DNA of 64,000 nucleotides from an uncultured Lachnospiraceae bacterium (GCA_946631295.1 CAMOZY010000001.1:92573-156572), one strand, 5' to 3'. Positions 9,390 to 19,143 are shown, counted from the first letter of the stretch. Numbers and translations: made by a program. The notes: generated by a model not told the origin, from the sequence alone.

Positions 9390-10538
9390 TTATTTGGAAG
9401 ATCTTCCCGATGCGATCACGGAAGCAAGATAAAACGGAAGTGCATCTGAGGTATGAGTATCTGTCAGTTCTATCCTTATGGTATGTTCTTTATTCTCACC
9501 ATGATCAAGAACCGTTTCTGTGACAAGCTTATCTCCCCAGGTCTCCTTAAAATCGGCATCGAGGATCATTTTAGTCTCAGGGTTGCCGTCAAGGATAAGA
9601 GTTGCTGCGGGAGCAGGCTTTTGTATGGTCTTGCGGTACTGCACACCGATGCACGAACCATATACCTTAAATACGATATATGATCCCTTCTCCGTGGCAG
9701 TCCAGCCCTTTCTGAAAATATCGGTGATAACTTCCTGAGGAAGGTGGTCCTTTTCAAAGCCCTTACAGTCAGCGACCATTCCGGAACAGTTGTCATTTCT
9801 GTATCTTACGGAATCCTCATAAGCGTTGGCCGTTTCCGGAGAAGGCATATCTCCTTCCGGTGCATCTTCTTCATCCATATGCATTCGGATATCTTCCAAA
9901 ACAGAAATAATAACAGATGCAACCAGTGAATGTCCAATATCATTGGGATGAAGATCGTCATGTGTTATGACACGGTTTTCAAGTCTTCCGCTTTCAAGTT
10001 CCGGATAGATCACCTGCTGCATGGAAACCGCAGGAACATCATATCTTCTTGCAACCTTAGAATGCTGAAGCTGTGCATTACCGCCATCGTCATATCTGAC
10101 ATTGTGGATCAGCATCAGTGCTCTTGAAGGATCCGATAAAAGTATCTTCCTTATAAGGCCTTCGTAGGTTTCATGAAAATGTTCGGTCGCTTCATCATTT
10201 ACAGAGAATTCCACAAAGCATATATCGGGATCGTATATGAGCAGATCCGAATCAGCCCTTGCACATCCGAACTGCGAATCGGTAGCACCTATCCCGGCAT
10301 TTACATATACAACCTCTGCCTTCGGAAAGCTTTCTGAAAACCATTCATAGACCTTGTGTGCATAGCATTTATCAGGATGCGTGGCAACACTTCCCTGGGT
10401 GATGGAACCACCCAGAAAACCAACGGTGATCTTTTCACCGGCTGCAGCCCTTTTCATAACTTCCCTGATCCTGTGAAGGTTACCCCTGTTTGATACCGCC
10501 TTCGAATAATCAACATTAGGGATCTTTTCAGTTATCAT
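9390..10538 (-). CDS. SGNH-type acetylesterase, CE17-like mannan-oligosaccharide deacetylase
   Basis: Cytoplasmic esterase of 382 residues. The N-terminal SGNH hydrolase (about 35-215) shows block I GGSITQGS (Ser45), the glycine block [15 protein letters not shown] (Asn114) and the catalytic DDLHPND (Asp194/His197). A C-terminal beta-rich domain (about 245-380), with repeated Val/Ile strands and [18 protein letters not shown], probably binds carbohydrate. SGNH plus a C-terminal CBM35-like module is the layout of CE17 esterases, which remove acetyl groups from manno-oligosaccharides, and the neighbours are exactly those of such loci. No secretion signal is seen. GGGAGAAAATT precedes the ATG, and the start overlaps the GH130_1 stop by 4 bp. 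CE2 is less likely because CE2 carries its beta-sandwich N-terminally. Confidence 0.8.
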   Translation of the reverse strand: MITEKIPNVDYSKAVSNRGNLHRIREVMKRAAAGEKITVGFLGGSITQGSVATHPDKCYAHKVYEWFSESFPKAEVVYVNAGIGATDSQFGCARADSDLLIYDPDICFVEFSVNDEATEHFHETYEGLIRKILLSDPSRALMLIHNVRYDDGGNAQLQHSKVARRYDVPAVSMQQVIYPELESGRLENRVITHDDLHPNDIGHSLVASVIISVLEDIRMHMDEEDAPEGDMPSPETANAYEDSVRYRNDNCSGMVADCKGFEKDHLPQEVITDIFRKGWTATEKGSYIVFKVYGSCIGVQYRKTIQKPAPAATLILDGNPETKMILDADFKETWGDKLVTETVLDHGENKEHTIRIELTDTHTSDALPFYLASVIASGRSSK

Positions 10539-11716
10539 AATTTTCTCCCAAAAAGCGCTTCGTTCTTCTCAATAAGTTCTATTCTCTGTCTCACGCACTG
10601 AGCACTGTGTCCGGGATCCTGAGGGGTGTTGAATACATAATCCTCAAGTCTTTCAAGCGATGTGCCGGCAACATGAAGTCTTGTGTCGGATGATGCATAA
10701 TAGATAAACACATCTCCCATCTCATTTACAACAGCACCGTTTGTAAAGACAACATTGCTGACATCTCCGGTCCTCTCAAATCCTCTGGGACCTATGAGAA
10801 GTCCGGAAGGCTCTGCTATCACTCTCGCAGGATCATCAAGTGCCGTTGCGAAAGCATAAATGACATATCTTAGTCCCGCTGCGGTATTTCTTACTCCGTG
10901 TGCGATATGTATCCATCCTTTTTCCGTTTTGATAGGAACTGCGCCTGCACCGTTCTTGACTTCGGTAATGGTGTGATACTTGCGAAGCGATGTGAGTCTT
11001 TCCTCTTCTATCACCGCATGCTCTATATCATCGCACAATCCAAAGCCTATTCCGCCGCCTGAACCGGTATTAATAAAGTCATCCATCGGCCTTGTATAGA
11101 ATGCATACTTGCCGTTTACGAATTCGGGAAGCAGACAGCAGTTTCTCTGCTGGGGGCTGTTAATAGTCTTAAGATTATCAAGTCTCTCCCAGTGTTCAAG
11201 GTCCTTAGTCCTTACAATACCTGCGGCTGCAACCGCAGCAGAAAGATCATCGGACTGGGTATCCTTGCTCTCAGAACAGTAAATGCCGTATATATACCCG
11301 TCCTCATGAAGAGTAAGCCTCATGTCATACGCATTGACCTCTTCGGGGAAACGTGAATCATCGATAAGGATGGGCTTTCCCCTGAACCTGAATCCATCTA
11401 CCGGGCTGTCGCTTTCCGCTATCGCAAAGAAAGACTTTCTGTCATCACCCTCTATTCTGGGACAGAGAATATATTTTCCGTTAAGATACAGAGCTCCGGA
11501 ATTAAATACTGCATTGATCCCGAGTCTTTTTTCAAAGAAAGGATTAGTCTCATCATCAAGGTCATACTGCCACTCGATGGGAACGCTCTCTCTTGTCAGT
11601 ACAGGATTGACATATCTGTCATAAATCCCGTTATACATATCATCATCTATATGATTTTTTCTGGACAGATATACTTCCTGTTTTGCTTTCAGTTCAAAAT
11701 ATTTCTGATGGATCAT
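10535..11716 (-). CDS. Mannosylglucose phosphorylase-like GH130 (subfamily 1)
   Basis: A 393-residue five-bladed beta-propeller phosphorylase. It should split 4-O-beta-D-mannosyl-D-glucose with phosphate into mannose-1-phosphate and glucose. Propeller motifs include [19 protein letters not shown], the strand FYTRPMDDF and [19 protein letters not shown], the phosphate/sugar-site region conserved in GH130. The length (about 390) fits the mannosylglucose phosphorylase subfamily rather than the shorter oligosaccharide phosphorylases. The ATG at 11716 is preferred because GAGGTGAATGAC precedes it; a GTG at 11725 lies inside that region. It is preceded by the 2-epimerase that makes its substrate and overlaps the esterase gene by 4 bp. 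Confidence 0.88.
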   Translation of the reverse strand: MIHQKYFELKAKQEVYLSRKNHIDDDMYNGIYDRYVNPVLTRESVPIEWQYDLDDETNPFFEKRLGINAVFNSGALYLNGKYILCPRIEGDDRKSFFAIAESDSPVDGFRFRGKPILIDDSRFPEEVNAYDMRLTLHEDGYIYGIYCSESKDTQSDDLSAAVAAAGIVRTKDLEHWERLDNLKTINSPQQRNCCLLPEFVNGKYAFYTRPMDDFINTGSGGGIGFGLCDDIEHAVIEEERLTSLRKYHTITEVKNGAGAVPIKTEKGWIHIAHGVRNTAAGLRYVIYAFATALDDPARVIAEPSGLLIGPRGFERTGDVSNVVFTNGAVVNEMGDVFIYYASSDTRLHVAGTSLERLEDYVFNTPQDPGHSAQCVRQRIELIEKNEALFGRKL

Positions 11717-11729
11717 GTCATTCACCTCA

Positions 11730-12968
11730 TCATAAACGTCCGGTTTTATCGGCTCTTATGAGTTCCATACACATTCTTCCGTTGTGGTAAGGGCATTTCC
11801 ATTCCTCAACCATAGCTTCTGAAGGATCGGGATTGCCATCCTTATCCACGCGGTAGAACCACTCGCTTCCGTTCCTCTTATCGAATACGTACTCCTTGAT
11901 AAAGTCAAGCTGGTGTATTGCGGCATCAAGATAATCCGTATGAGAGTTATCCCTCAGAAATCCGTTCAGAAATCCAAGTACCGTTTCAGCCTGTACCCAC
12001 CAGTCACGTCTTTCATTGACCACGCCGTTTTCGCTCTCTGCGGGAAGAGATCTTCCGTCAAAAGCTGATTTAAATATCCTGTCTGTAAGGTCTGTGGTAA
12101 TGGGTCTGATCTTTTCCTTAAGCCCTTCATCACCAAGGATATCGATTCCCTTGTCCATAAGCCATGCGGTCTCGATATCATGACCGAATGAATGAAGATC
12201 TATTATCGACTTGAAATCATTATCAAAGAAAACATTCAGCCTGTGTAACTTAGGACAATAGATTTTTTTCTCAAACACATCACAGATATCACCTATAAGA
12301 TTTCTGACACGCTTGTCACCTGTGATCCTGAAAAGCTCCGTATAGGCCTCAAACACATGAAGAAGTGTGTTCATGGTGCGGTCTGCCATAACTCCGTTCT
12401 CGGAAAGCTTGTCATTTTCTTCAGGCCCAAAATCAGCGCTCTGTGCCTCCAGATATCCGATATCATCCCTGCATTTTGTTTCGATCGTTTCAAGAAGGTT
12501 CCACGCAAGGTCAAGTGCTTCACCCTCGCCCGAAGCATCATGATAGGATGACAGGGCATATATGGCAAAAGCCTGATTATATGTGTGCTTCGTCGTATCT
12601 GAAGGTTCGCCCGTAAAATTAACGGACCAGAACACTCCGCCGTTATTCTGATCGATACATTTATCCTTCAGAAAAAGATAACCGTGGCGTGCAAGTGCCA
12701 GAACTTCTTCCGGGGCTATGCCGTACTCTTTCATCTTATCTTCTGTAAGAAAACCATCCTTATACAGAAGATAGATGTTCGAGAAAAACCATGTAATGCG
12801 GCTGTTCAGTATGCATCCCTTATCGGCAAGCGGATCCGTTTCAAGTTCATACGATACGTATCCGTAGAATCCGCCATTTTCATCATCGCGGAGATTCTTC
12901 CAGAAGGGAAGGAGCTTACCCAGAAGATGATCGGTTGCCCATTCGGACATATGTCTTAGCTGTTCCAT
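11730..12968 (-). CDS. Cellobiose 2-epimerase (AGE family)
   Basis: Cytosolic (alpha/alpha)6-barrel epimerase of 412 residues that converts mannobiose to mannosylglucose (and cellobiose to glucosylmannose). Family features visible: [11 protein letters not shown] near the N-terminus, [59 protein letters not shown] with the catalytic His region, [16 protein letters not shown] and a C-terminal [14 protein letters not shown]. It sits between GH130_2 and GH130_1, exactly where this conversion is needed. A mini-ORF ATG-AGT-TAA lies just before the start; GGGAG is about 13 bases upstream of ATG 12968, so ATG 12950 is an alternative start. Confidence 0.92.
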   Translation of the reverse strand: MEQLRHMSEWATDHLLGKLLPFWKNLRDDENGGFYGYVSYELETDPLADKGCILNSRITWFFSNIYLLYKDGFLTEDKMKEYGIAPEEVLALARHGYLFLKDKCIDQNNGGVFWSVNFTGEPSDTTKHTYNQAFAIYALSSYHDASGEGEALDLAWNLLETIETKCRDDIGYLEAQSADFGPEENDKLSENGVMADRTMNTLLHVFEAYTELFRITGDKRVRNLIGDICDVFEKKIYCPKLHRLNVFFDNDFKSIIDLHSFGHDIETAWLMDKGIDILGDEGLKEKIRPITTDLTDRIFKSAFDGRSLPAESENGVVNERRDWWVQAETVLGFLNGFLRDNSHTDYLDAAIHQLDFIKEYVFDKRNGSEWFYRVDKDGNPDPSEAMVEEWKCPYHNGRMCMELIRADKTGRL

Positions 12969-13032
12969 ATTAACTCATAACTCCCATCCGGTAACACGCC
13001 GCTGCATGCAGCATGCAGGCAGCGGCTGTTCA

Positions 13033-14058
13033 TTATCTTATTCCAAGCTCTGTATCCGTATCGGTTACATGAGAGTGTGTCTTAATGTAATCAACAATAA
13101 GATCCACCTTTGTAAATGCAAGAGATACATAGCTGTCTGCGCATCCGTAATAAAGAGCGATCCTTCCTGTAGTGGGATCGTGAACTGTTGCGCAGGGGAA
13201 GCATACATTGGGAACAAATCCTCTTTCCTCATACCACTCTTCCGGAGTAAGAAGGAAATTCTCACATCTGTAGAGAACCTTGGAAGGCTCATTGATATCA
13301 AGGATAGCTCCGCCGATGGAATATACATATCCGTTACATGTTCCGGAAACACCGTGATAGAACATAAGCCATCCTTCAGTAGTTTCGATGGGAGCTGCAC
13401 CTCCTCCGATCTTAAGGCTCTCCCACCACTCATAGCTTCTGCTCATAACGTGACGGTGCTTTCCCCAGTAAACCATGTCCGGACTCTGTGAAAGGAAGAT
13501 GTCACCAAAGGGAGTGTGTCCGGAATCAGAAGGTCTGGAAAGAAGAACATAATTGCCGTTTATCTTTCTGGGGAAAAGCACTGCATTTCTGTTGAAAGGA
13601 ATGAACGGATTCTCAATCCTTGTAAATGTCTTGAAATCAGTTGTCTTGGCTATACCGATAGCTGCGCCGAAGAAGTCCTGACACCAGATTGCATAATAGG
13701 TATCCTCAACCTTAACAAGTCTGGGATCATATGCATATACAGGCATGAATTCCTTGCCCTCTTCGTCAACAAACTTAATCTTGTCATGTTCAAAATCCCA
13801 GTGAATACCGTCCTTGCTTCTTCCGAAATAGATGAATGAAACTCCGTTTCTCTGCTCACCTCTGAAAACTCCGACAAAAGCTCCTTCATATGCCACAACG
13901 GCACTGTTGAAGATTCGTGCAACTCCCTCGATGGGATTACGGTTTATGATAGGGTTCTCTGAGTATCTCCAGATGGGAGCGTCCTGAAATGATGCAGGTC
14001 CTTCCTGCCAGGGCATATTGGGTACATCGGGTGCATTGAGAATCTTGATATCGCTCAT
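13033..14058 (-). CDS. Beta-1,4-mannooligosaccharide phosphorylase, GH130 (subfamily 2)
   Basis: A 341-residue five-bladed beta-propeller phosphorylase that removes mannose from manno-oligosaccharides as mannose-1-phosphate. GH130 marks seen: ENPIINRNPIEGVARIFNSA at the N-terminus, GVFRGEQRNGVSFIYFGRS, YDPRLVKVEDTYYAIWCQDF, LLSRPSDSGHTPFGDIFLS, and GGGAAPIETTEGWLMFYHGV. The size (about 340) fits the oligosaccharide subfamily. It is the first gene of the operon, with AAAGGAG before the ATG, a good promoter at 14167-14139 and palindromic operator candidates in the leader. Assignment to GH130 is firm; the subfamily is inferred from length and motifs. Confidence 0.9.
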   Translation of the reverse strand: MSDIKILNAPDVPNMPWQEGPASFQDAPIWRYSENPIINRNPIEGVARIFNSAVVAYEGAFVGVFRGEQRNGVSFIYFGRSKDGIHWDFEHDKIKFVDEEGKEFMPVYAYDPRLVKVEDTYYAIWCQDFFGAAIGIAKTTDFKTFTRIENPFIPFNRNAVLFPRKINGNYVLLSRPSDSGHTPFGDIFLSQSPDMVYWGKHRHVMSRSYEWWESLKIGGGAAPIETTEGWLMFYHGVSGTCNGYVYSIGGAILDINEPSKVLYRCENFLLTPEEWYEERGFVPNVCFPCATVHDPTTGRIALYYGCADSYVSLAFTKVDLIVDYIKTHSHVTDTDTELGIR

Positions 14059-14089
14059 TTTCTTTCTCCTTTGATAATCTGATTGAATG

Positions 14090-14123
14090 GTTAATTTTTA
14101 ACTTGTATTAGATTAAATTTAAT
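14090..14123 (-). promoter_or_regulatory. Candidate LacI operators downstream of the mannan promoter
   Basis: Two inverted repeats lie between the presumed transcription start (near 14132) and the ribosome binding site: ATTAAATTTAAT (14112-14123, perfect palindrome) and GTTAATTTTTAAC (14090-14102, GTTAA/TTAAC arms). Similar AT-rich palindromes precede lacI. A regulator bound here would act as a roadblock. Confidence 0.45.
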
Positions 14124-14138
14124 TTATCCTTTGAGGTG

Positions 14139-14167
14139 AGTATATATCGGAAAATTCGTTTTCGCAA
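14139..14167 (-). promoter_or_regulatory. Sigma-A promoter of the mannan operon
   Basis: On the minus strand TTGCGA (14167-14162), 17 bases, TATACT (14144-14139). The start site would be near 14132, giving a leader of about 73 bases before GH130_2. Confidence 0.6.
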
Positions 14168-14283
14168 AGGATTTTTCGCATTTTTTCACTTTTCAGCGAA
14201 TAAGATGCATTTAACTGTTTTTAACTATGCATTATTAACTGTACTTTGATTTTCCGGGTTAAATATTCAATTCTGAAGTTTTC

Positions 14284-15297
14284 CTATTTTATCTTTCTGA
14301 CGCTGTCTTTTTTCACAAGCTTGCCGCTTACGATATGAACGCCCTTCTTGTGTGCTTCTCCCCAGGCTCCCTGAAGAGCAAGTTCAACAGCCTGTCTGGA
14401 CATCTCTTCAAGATCAACTCCGTATGTGGTCACTTCCGTATCACAGATTCCCGGGTACATATAGTTGTCATATCCGGCAACGGAGATATCCCTGGGAACC
14501 CTGTAACCGTTCCTTTCGAGCTTCTTGATCAGATGCCCTGCTGTCAGATCGCAGTTGCAGAAAAACGCAGTGGGCATATCCTTGGGAAGAATAAGCTTCT
14601 TTTCGGTATCGATGAATCCGCTCTTAAGATCTCTGTCATCGATGACCCACTCTTTCTTTATTTTTCCGCCGTGCTCGAGAACAGATTTCTGATATCCGAG
14701 ATACCTGTCAGTGATCGAACCTGTAGCAAGAACCGTCCCGACATAGGCTATCTTTTCGTGTCCCATGTCAAACAGATAATTGGTCATGGCATAAGCGCCG
14801 TAGAAGCTGTCAGATATCACACAGTCATGCGTTTCGTCCGAATCGGCAAAATCAAGATAAACAAACGGTTTATTGAATCTGCTCCTCATCGCAGACAGAT
14901 ACTCCGAATTAAGATTTCCCGTAACGATATAGGTATCAACCTTGCCCTCTTCAAGCAGCCTCGGCATCTCCAGATTCTTTTCCATATCCGGAGTGAGAAC
15001 CTCAAGCATCGCAAAGCTTCCCATCATCGAAGAGATCTTGTTCATATACTGATACATCTGCCAGTAGAAGCTTGAAAACCTCGCCATATATCCATCGCGT
15101 GCGATGATCCCCACATGACAGCTCGGATGGCGTGCGGCATAGGTATGGGGTTCATACCCCAGTTCCTTCGCAACCCTTTTTATCTCCTCAAGCTTTTCCC
15201 TGCTGACTCCCCCTTTTCCGGAAAGGGCCTTTGATACGGATACTATCGATACACCGGTTTTTTCCGCAATATCTGCAAGTCTTACTTTTTCAGCCAT
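14284..15297 (-). CDS. LacI-family transcriptional regulator of the mannan operon
   Basis: A 337-residue repressor. The N-terminal helix-turn-helix (VRLADIAEKTGVSIVSVSKA) and hinge-helix region are followed by a periplasmic-binding-protein-like effector domain with GHEKIAYVG, PTAFFCNCDLTA and DISVAGYDNYMYPG. The start is supported by AGAGGTGATGCT before the ATG. It lies upstream of GH130_2 on the same strand, and palindromes of similar sequence occur in both leaders, so it probably controls the operon and itself. The inducer is likely a manno-oligosaccharide or its breakdown product; that is inferred from context. The 225 bases after it hold the mannan promoter and further TTAACT-type half-sites near 14210-14240. 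Confidence 0.92.
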   Translation of the reverse strand: MAEKVRLADIAEKTGVSIVSVSKALSGKGGVSREKLEEIKRVAKELGYEPHTYAARHPSCHVGIIARDGYMARFSSFYWQMYQYMNKISSMMGSFAMLEVLTPDMEKNLEMPRLLEEGKVDTYIVTGNLNSEYLSAMRSRFNKPFVYLDFADSDETHDCVISDSFYGAYAMTNYLFDMGHEKIAYVGTVLATGSITDRYLGYQKSVLEHGGKIKKEWVIDDRDLKSGFIDTEKKLILPKDMPTAFFCNCDLTAGHLIKKLERNGYRVPRDISVAGYDNYMYPGICDTEVTTYGVDLEEMSRQAVELALQGAWGEAHKKGVHIVSGKLVKKDSVRKIK

Positions 15298-15379
15298 AGC
15301 ATCACCTCTGAAATATCACCAAAACAAAAACGCCTGCATCGGGACTTATATCCCTTTGCAAGCATTTTAATATAGGTTT

Positions 15380-15417
15380 AGTTAAATTTAAACTTGGGAA
15401 TCTTGCTAAATTTTAAC
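15380..15417 (-). promoter_or_regulatory. Candidate LacI operators upstream of lacI
   Basis: Two AT-rich imperfect palindromes, AGTTAAATTTAAACT (15380-15394) and CTAAATTTTAAC (15406-15417), lie 80-120 bases before the regulator gene. They share the TTAAATTTAA-like core with the mannan leader. A possible -10 box TATATT abuts the first, so binding would block lacI transcription. Confidence 0.4.
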
Positions 15418-15482
15418 TATTGTTTTAGCTATTATGAACTAAATACCCTTCCCGATGATCGTCATGACCGGATGCTCACACA

Positions 15483-16562
15483 TTACTGTCCGGCATACAT
15501 GAGCGAATAATCGTAATTCAGATAAAACTCAGAGATATCATCAAAGTACTGTTCGTAAGTTTCGACTGTAAGTTCATGTTCACCGTTCGCCATCCACACA
15601 AGGATCATATCAGAGATCTCACCGCTGTAATGCTGTGGATCCGAGAAATTATTCAGGTCGGTGATCAGGTCTGTCTCGTCGTAAAAACAGAACACATGGG
15701 CATTTTCATACTGTAAGACCTCGGACGTCAATATCTTCATGGTCTCGATATACGCATCAAAATCGCCCTCTGCAACATGACTCCACCCCCAGTCCGCAAT
15801 ACTGTATGGCGGTATGTAATAATAAAACGTCACATCCGGATATGCGGCGATATTGGCAGTCAGGTTACATCTTATATTTTCGAGAAGCTGCTTTCTCTCA
15901 TCATCCGTAAGCCCTCTTTGCTCCCCGGCAGGTGTAACGTTTCCGATATACTGAAGAACCGCCTCAGCGCCAAGAGGTCTGTCCTCCGCAAACCTCATAT
16001 AAGTATCGAAATTATCTGAAGGAATTCCCTTAACCGTCCTTGATATCTCAGGATTAACATACAGAAAAAGAACATCCGCATTATAGATATAAGCATCATC
16101 ATTAAAAGGATTGTTATCATAGATATATGCAGGATCGGCTGCCTCCGGATTCCTGTAATCCTTATCGCTCATCGCAAAAAAGGTATCCATGCTCCTTATC
16201 ACAAGTCTGATATCGGGATTGTACTCAAGTGCTCTTCTTTCCGCATCTGAGATTTCCTTATAATACCCACCGGCATATGTTGCTTTTACACTTCTTACTC
16301 CAAAGAGTTCATCCGCAAGGCTTGTCCTGAAGTTCTCAGAAACCGATGTACCGGTTATCAGAGCATCATATTCAAAATTCTTCGTAATGCCATCATTCTG
16401 GTACCTTTCATTATCAAGGATATAGGAAAAGTTCTCGTGGGGAGCATGATAATGGAAGAAAGGATCGACAAAGATAACAAGCCCCGCCACTGCAAGCATG
16501 AGCAGCGTGGTTATCACGATCTCCTGTATTAGAAATTTTTTCCAGGTCTTTTTATCTTCCAT
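15483..16562 (-). CDS. Membrane-anchored SGNH/AlgJ-like protein, partner of the MBOAT acyltransferase
   Basis: A 359-residue protein with one N-terminal membrane helix (about 14-31, IVITTLLMLAVAGLVIFV) and the rest extracellular. The soluble part has an SGNH-like layout: YDALITGTSVSENF gives the Gly-Thr-Ser block, and FSDPQHYSGEISD near the C-terminus supplies an Asp-x-x-His pair as in AlgJ/AlgX-type acetyltransferase partners. It follows the MBOAT gene by 33 bp on the same strand. I infer that it receives acyl groups passed by the MBOAT protein and transfers them to a surface glycan. The exact substrate is not visible. The ribosome binding site before ATG 16562 is weak, consistent with coupling to the upstream gene. 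Confidence 0.7.
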   Translation of the reverse strand: MEDKKTWKKFLIQEIVITTLLMLAVAGLVIFVDPFFHYHAPHENFSYILDNERYQNDGITKNFEYDALITGTSVSENFRTSLADELFGVRSVKATYAGGYYKEISDAERRALEYNPDIRLVIRSMDTFFAMSDKDYRNPEAADPAYIYDNNPFNDDAYIYNADVLFLYVNPEISRTVKGIPSDNFDTYMRFAEDRPLGAEAVLQYIGNVTPAGEQRGLTDDERKQLLENIRCNLTANIAAYPDVTFYYYIPPYSIADWGWSHVAEGDFDAYIETMKILTSEVLQYENAHVFCFYDETDLITDLNNFSDPQHYSGEISDMILVWMANGEHELTVETYEQYFDDISEFYLNYDYSLMYAGQ

Positions 16563-16595
16563 GTGTTTTACCGAAAATCTTTCATCCCGGATTTA

Positions 16596-18008
16596 TCAAA
16601 ATTTGAAATATATAAAATCGCTTACCGTATTTGCATAAAGGAATGACCACACGAACAGTATCCCGGTGATCAGTGCCGTCCCAAAACAGGGCTTATATTT
16701 CTTTTCATAGATATTCTTAGTAAGCTGAAGGCATATAAAGGTCAGAACATAAAGAGCCGGTACTGCCAGATTCAGATGGTATCTGATAAATGGTATTGTT
16801 CCCATCTCAAAGGAATCATAAAAAGCCGCAGCAGGCATTATGTTATCGAAGCTGAACATTTCCTTAAGGAAGGTCCCGGCTTGTGATATATCAGCTGAAG
16901 CAAAAAGAACCCACCCGATATTGACCAGAGCAAAGGTTGCCGCCACCCTGATCACCTTAGGTATCTTCTTAAGTGCGTCTCCCGTAAGCCTTTCTGCAAC
17001 CATCACAAGTCCGTGAAGCGTTCCCCAGAGTATGAAGGTCCAGTTTGCACCATGCCAGAATCCGCTTATGACGAAGATTGCCATCATATTGATGTAGGTA
17101 CGCACCTTCCCCTTCCTGTTTCCGCCAAGCGGAAAATAGACATATTTTCTGAGGAATGATGTAAGGGATATATGCCATCTTTTCCAGAAATCACTTATCG
17201 AATCCGCCTTGTAAGGAGAATTGAAATTCATCGGGATATCGATATTGAACATCTTCGCAACGCCTGCTGCCATATCGCAGTATCCGGAAAAATCCAGATA
17301 GATCTGGAATGTATAGGCTATGGAGCAAAACCATCCTTCTGCAAGACTCATACCGCTTCCGAGCGAAAAACCGTATACGGAAGCTCCGGCAAACCGTGAT
17401 GCAAGCAGAAGCTTTTTTGACATTCCGACAGTAAACCACACAAAGCCGGTTGCGATATTTTCCGGGTCGGGAATAAATTTAGATCTGTCGTTTATCTGGG
17501 GAATGAACTCGTCATGTCTTGTTATGGGGCCAAGGATGATACGGGGGAAGAACCATACATATGCCAGATAATCAAGGACCGGGGTATTCTTTGTCTCGCC
17601 CCTGTATGAATCCACACACCAGGTGATCATCTGGAACGTATAGTAACTGATGGCAACGGGCTGGATGATATCGATTGCGGTAAACTGCCCCCCTGCTATG
17701 CGGGCGATATTTTCACCGAAGAAATTCAGATATTTGAACGCAAGAAGCGGAAGGACATTAATGACAATGCCGGTCCCCAGAAGGAACTTATTCTTTTTTT
17801 CCGCAAGGAGTCTTGAAAAAATAAGGTTGATGACGGTCGACGCAAGAAGTATCAGAAACGAAGAAGCTCCGTACATCAGAAAAAAGATCATTGAAGAAAG
17901 GACCAAAACGACCTTGGAAATGTCGCTTTTTCCTTTACGGCCTGCCGCAAAATAAAGAACAAGGACAACCGGCAGAAATATGAAAAATTTTATCGAAAAA
18001 AAACTCAT
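16596..18008 (-). CDS. MBOAT-family membrane O-acyltransferase (DltB/AlgI type)
   Basis: Polytopic protein of about 470 residues with some ten hydrophobic helices. MBOAT signatures are clear: YYTFQMITWCVDSYRG, YLDFSGYCDMAAG, NFNSPYKADSISDFWKRWHI, FLRKYVYFPLGGNRKG and the catalytic-His motif SGFWHGANWTF. Such proteins move acyl groups across the membrane onto surface polymers (D-alanylation or O-acetylation). The adjacent SGNH/AlgJ-like gene points to O-acetylation of an extracellular glycan rather than teichoic acid D-alanylation, since no dltA, dltC or dltD is nearby. I chose ATG 18008; a TTG at 18026 overlapping the upstream stop is possible but lacks a better ribosome binding site. Confidence 0.9.
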   Translation of the reverse strand: MSFFSIKFFIFLPVVLVLYFAAGRKGKSDISKVVLVLSSMIFFLMYGASSFLILLASTVINLIFSRLLAEKKNKFLLGTGIVINVLPLLAFKYLNFFGENIARIAGGQFTAIDIIQPVAISYYTFQMITWCVDSYRGETKNTPVLDYLAYVWFFPRIILGPITRHDEFIPQINDRSKFIPDPENIATGFVWFTVGMSKKLLLASRFAGASVYGFSLGSGMSLAEGWFCSIAYTFQIYLDFSGYCDMAAGVAKMFNIDIPMNFNSPYKADSISDFWKRWHISLTSFLRKYVYFPLGGNRKGKVRTYINMMAIFVISGFWHGANWTFILWGTLHGLVMVAERLTGDALKKIPKVIRVAATFALVNIGWVLFASADISQAGTFLKEMFSFDNIMPAAAFYDSFEMGTIPFIRYHLNLAVPALYVLTFICLQLTKNIYEKKYKPCFGTALITGILFVWSFLYANTVSDFIYFKF

Positions 18009-18022
18009 CGATTTATTATAGC

Positions 18023-18934
18023 TCAAACAAATGACATAAGAAATGTTATTGAGATAAAGGAAAAGACGGTCGTGACAATGATTCCTCTTGAAAGGACGTC
18101 CGTACGCTCCCCTGTCTTCTCAGCCTGAATCATCGGAAGGTTTCCGACGGGCACTGCACACATAAGGCAGAAGGTCCTGATCATCTCCTGAGGAGCGGAT
18201 ATAGCACTGAGAGCCAGGACCGTGATCACCGGAACTGCCACCATCCTTATAAGGATAAAGAACCACAGATGCAGGTCTTTAACCGCCTCAAAGAATCTGC
18301 TGCGCCCGACTGCGGCACCCAAAAGTATCATTGACAAAAAGACAGTAGGTGCTCCGATATACTCCACAGTCTTTACAACAGGCTCAGGGAACCTCAGATC
18401 AAACCAGAATATGACAAGTGCCAGAATCGACATCAGGACTCCCGGACTGAATACCTTCTTGAGGTTCATTTTTTCCTTTCCGGAGGAAAGTGCGATCACA
18501 CCATGCGTGTAGAACAGCAGATTATAGAAGACATTACAGATTATCACATACAGCATGGCATTTTCCGGAAGAATAGCCCTGGCTACAGGTATTCCAAGGA
18601 AACCGACATTTCCGTATATGGTCATCATCGTATAGAATTTTCTTTCATCCTTAGGAACACGAATAATGAGGGGAATCACATAGGCAAGCACTATGAACAG
18701 AAAATAAACCGCTGCGCTGACTCCCACGCCTGTCAGAAAATCCTGATGAGTAACAGTAATATTTCCGGTCATGATAGTTGATACTATAAGGGCCGGATTA
18801 CATATATCAACAATAATACGCGATATTACCGGTGTGGACTTTTCGTCCAGCACCTTTCTTTTCTGAAGCCAGATACCGATACCGACAAGTATCGCGATCA
18901 CTGACATCTGTTTTATGACCACTAAACTTCCCAC
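18023..18934 (-). CDS. AEC-family (auxin efflux carrier-like) permease
   Basis: Hydrophobic protein of about 303 residues with some ten membrane helices in two repeats. Family marks include an early GIWLQKR, VDICNPALIVSTIM, the central TIYGNVGFLGIPVARAI with conserved Asn and Pro, and CAVPVGNLPMIQAEK near the end. AEC proteins export or take up organic anions such as malate or auxin-like acids; the substrate here is unknown. The start is probably the GTG at 18934, because GGAAGGAATCAAT lies in front of it; a TTG at 18949 is the alternative. A strong promoter stands upstream, and the MBOAT and AlgJ-like genes follow, so the three appear to be one transcript. Confidence 0.85.
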   Translation of the reverse strand: MGSLVVIKQMSVIAILVGIGIWLQKRKVLDEKSTPVISRIIVDICNPALIVSTIMTGNITVTHQDFLTGVGVSAAVYFLFIVLAYVIPLIIRVPKDERKFYTMMTIYGNVGFLGIPVARAILPENAMLYVIICNVFYNLLFYTHGVIALSSGKEKMNLKKVFSPGVLMSILALVIFWFDLRFPEPVVKTVEYIGAPTVFLSMILLGAAVGRSRFFEAVKDLHLWFFILIRMVAVPVITVLALSAISAPQEMIRTFCLMCAVPVGNLPMIQAEKTGERTDVLSRGIIVTTVFSFISITFLMSFV

Positions 18935-18973
18935 ATTGATTCCTTCCAATAATAAGGCCTTACAACCCTATAG

Positions 18974-19003
18974 ATTATAGCCTCAGCGCCAAAAACGAGT
19001 CAA
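18974..19003 (-). promoter_or_regulatory. Strong sigma-A promoter for the AEC-MBOAT-AlgJ operon
   Basis: On the minus strand TTGACT (19003-18998), 18 bases, TATAAT (18979-18974), about 40 bases before the GTG at 18934. Confidence 0.7.
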
Positions 19004-19092
19004 TCCTGATATCACCTTTCAAATTTTCTAAATATTGGCAAAATATTAAAAGAAAATTTAAAAAATAATACTCAAAAACAGGGATTATTTGA

Positions 19093-19098
19093 TATAAT
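19093..19098 (+). promoter_or_regulatory. Candidate -10 box for the first LacI-like/GGDEF gene
   Basis: A TATAAT lies 46 bases before the ATG at 19144 in very AT-rich DNA. No convincing -35 hexamer is 16-18 bases away. Confidence 0.3.
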
Positions 19099-19143
19099 AT
19101 CATCTGTATAATATGCAATTTTGTTCACTTTGTTGAGGCAAAT

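Noticed and set aside
14335..15075. A 246-codon open frame on the plus strand
   Set aside because: Antisense to lacI, which has a clear HTH and effector domain.
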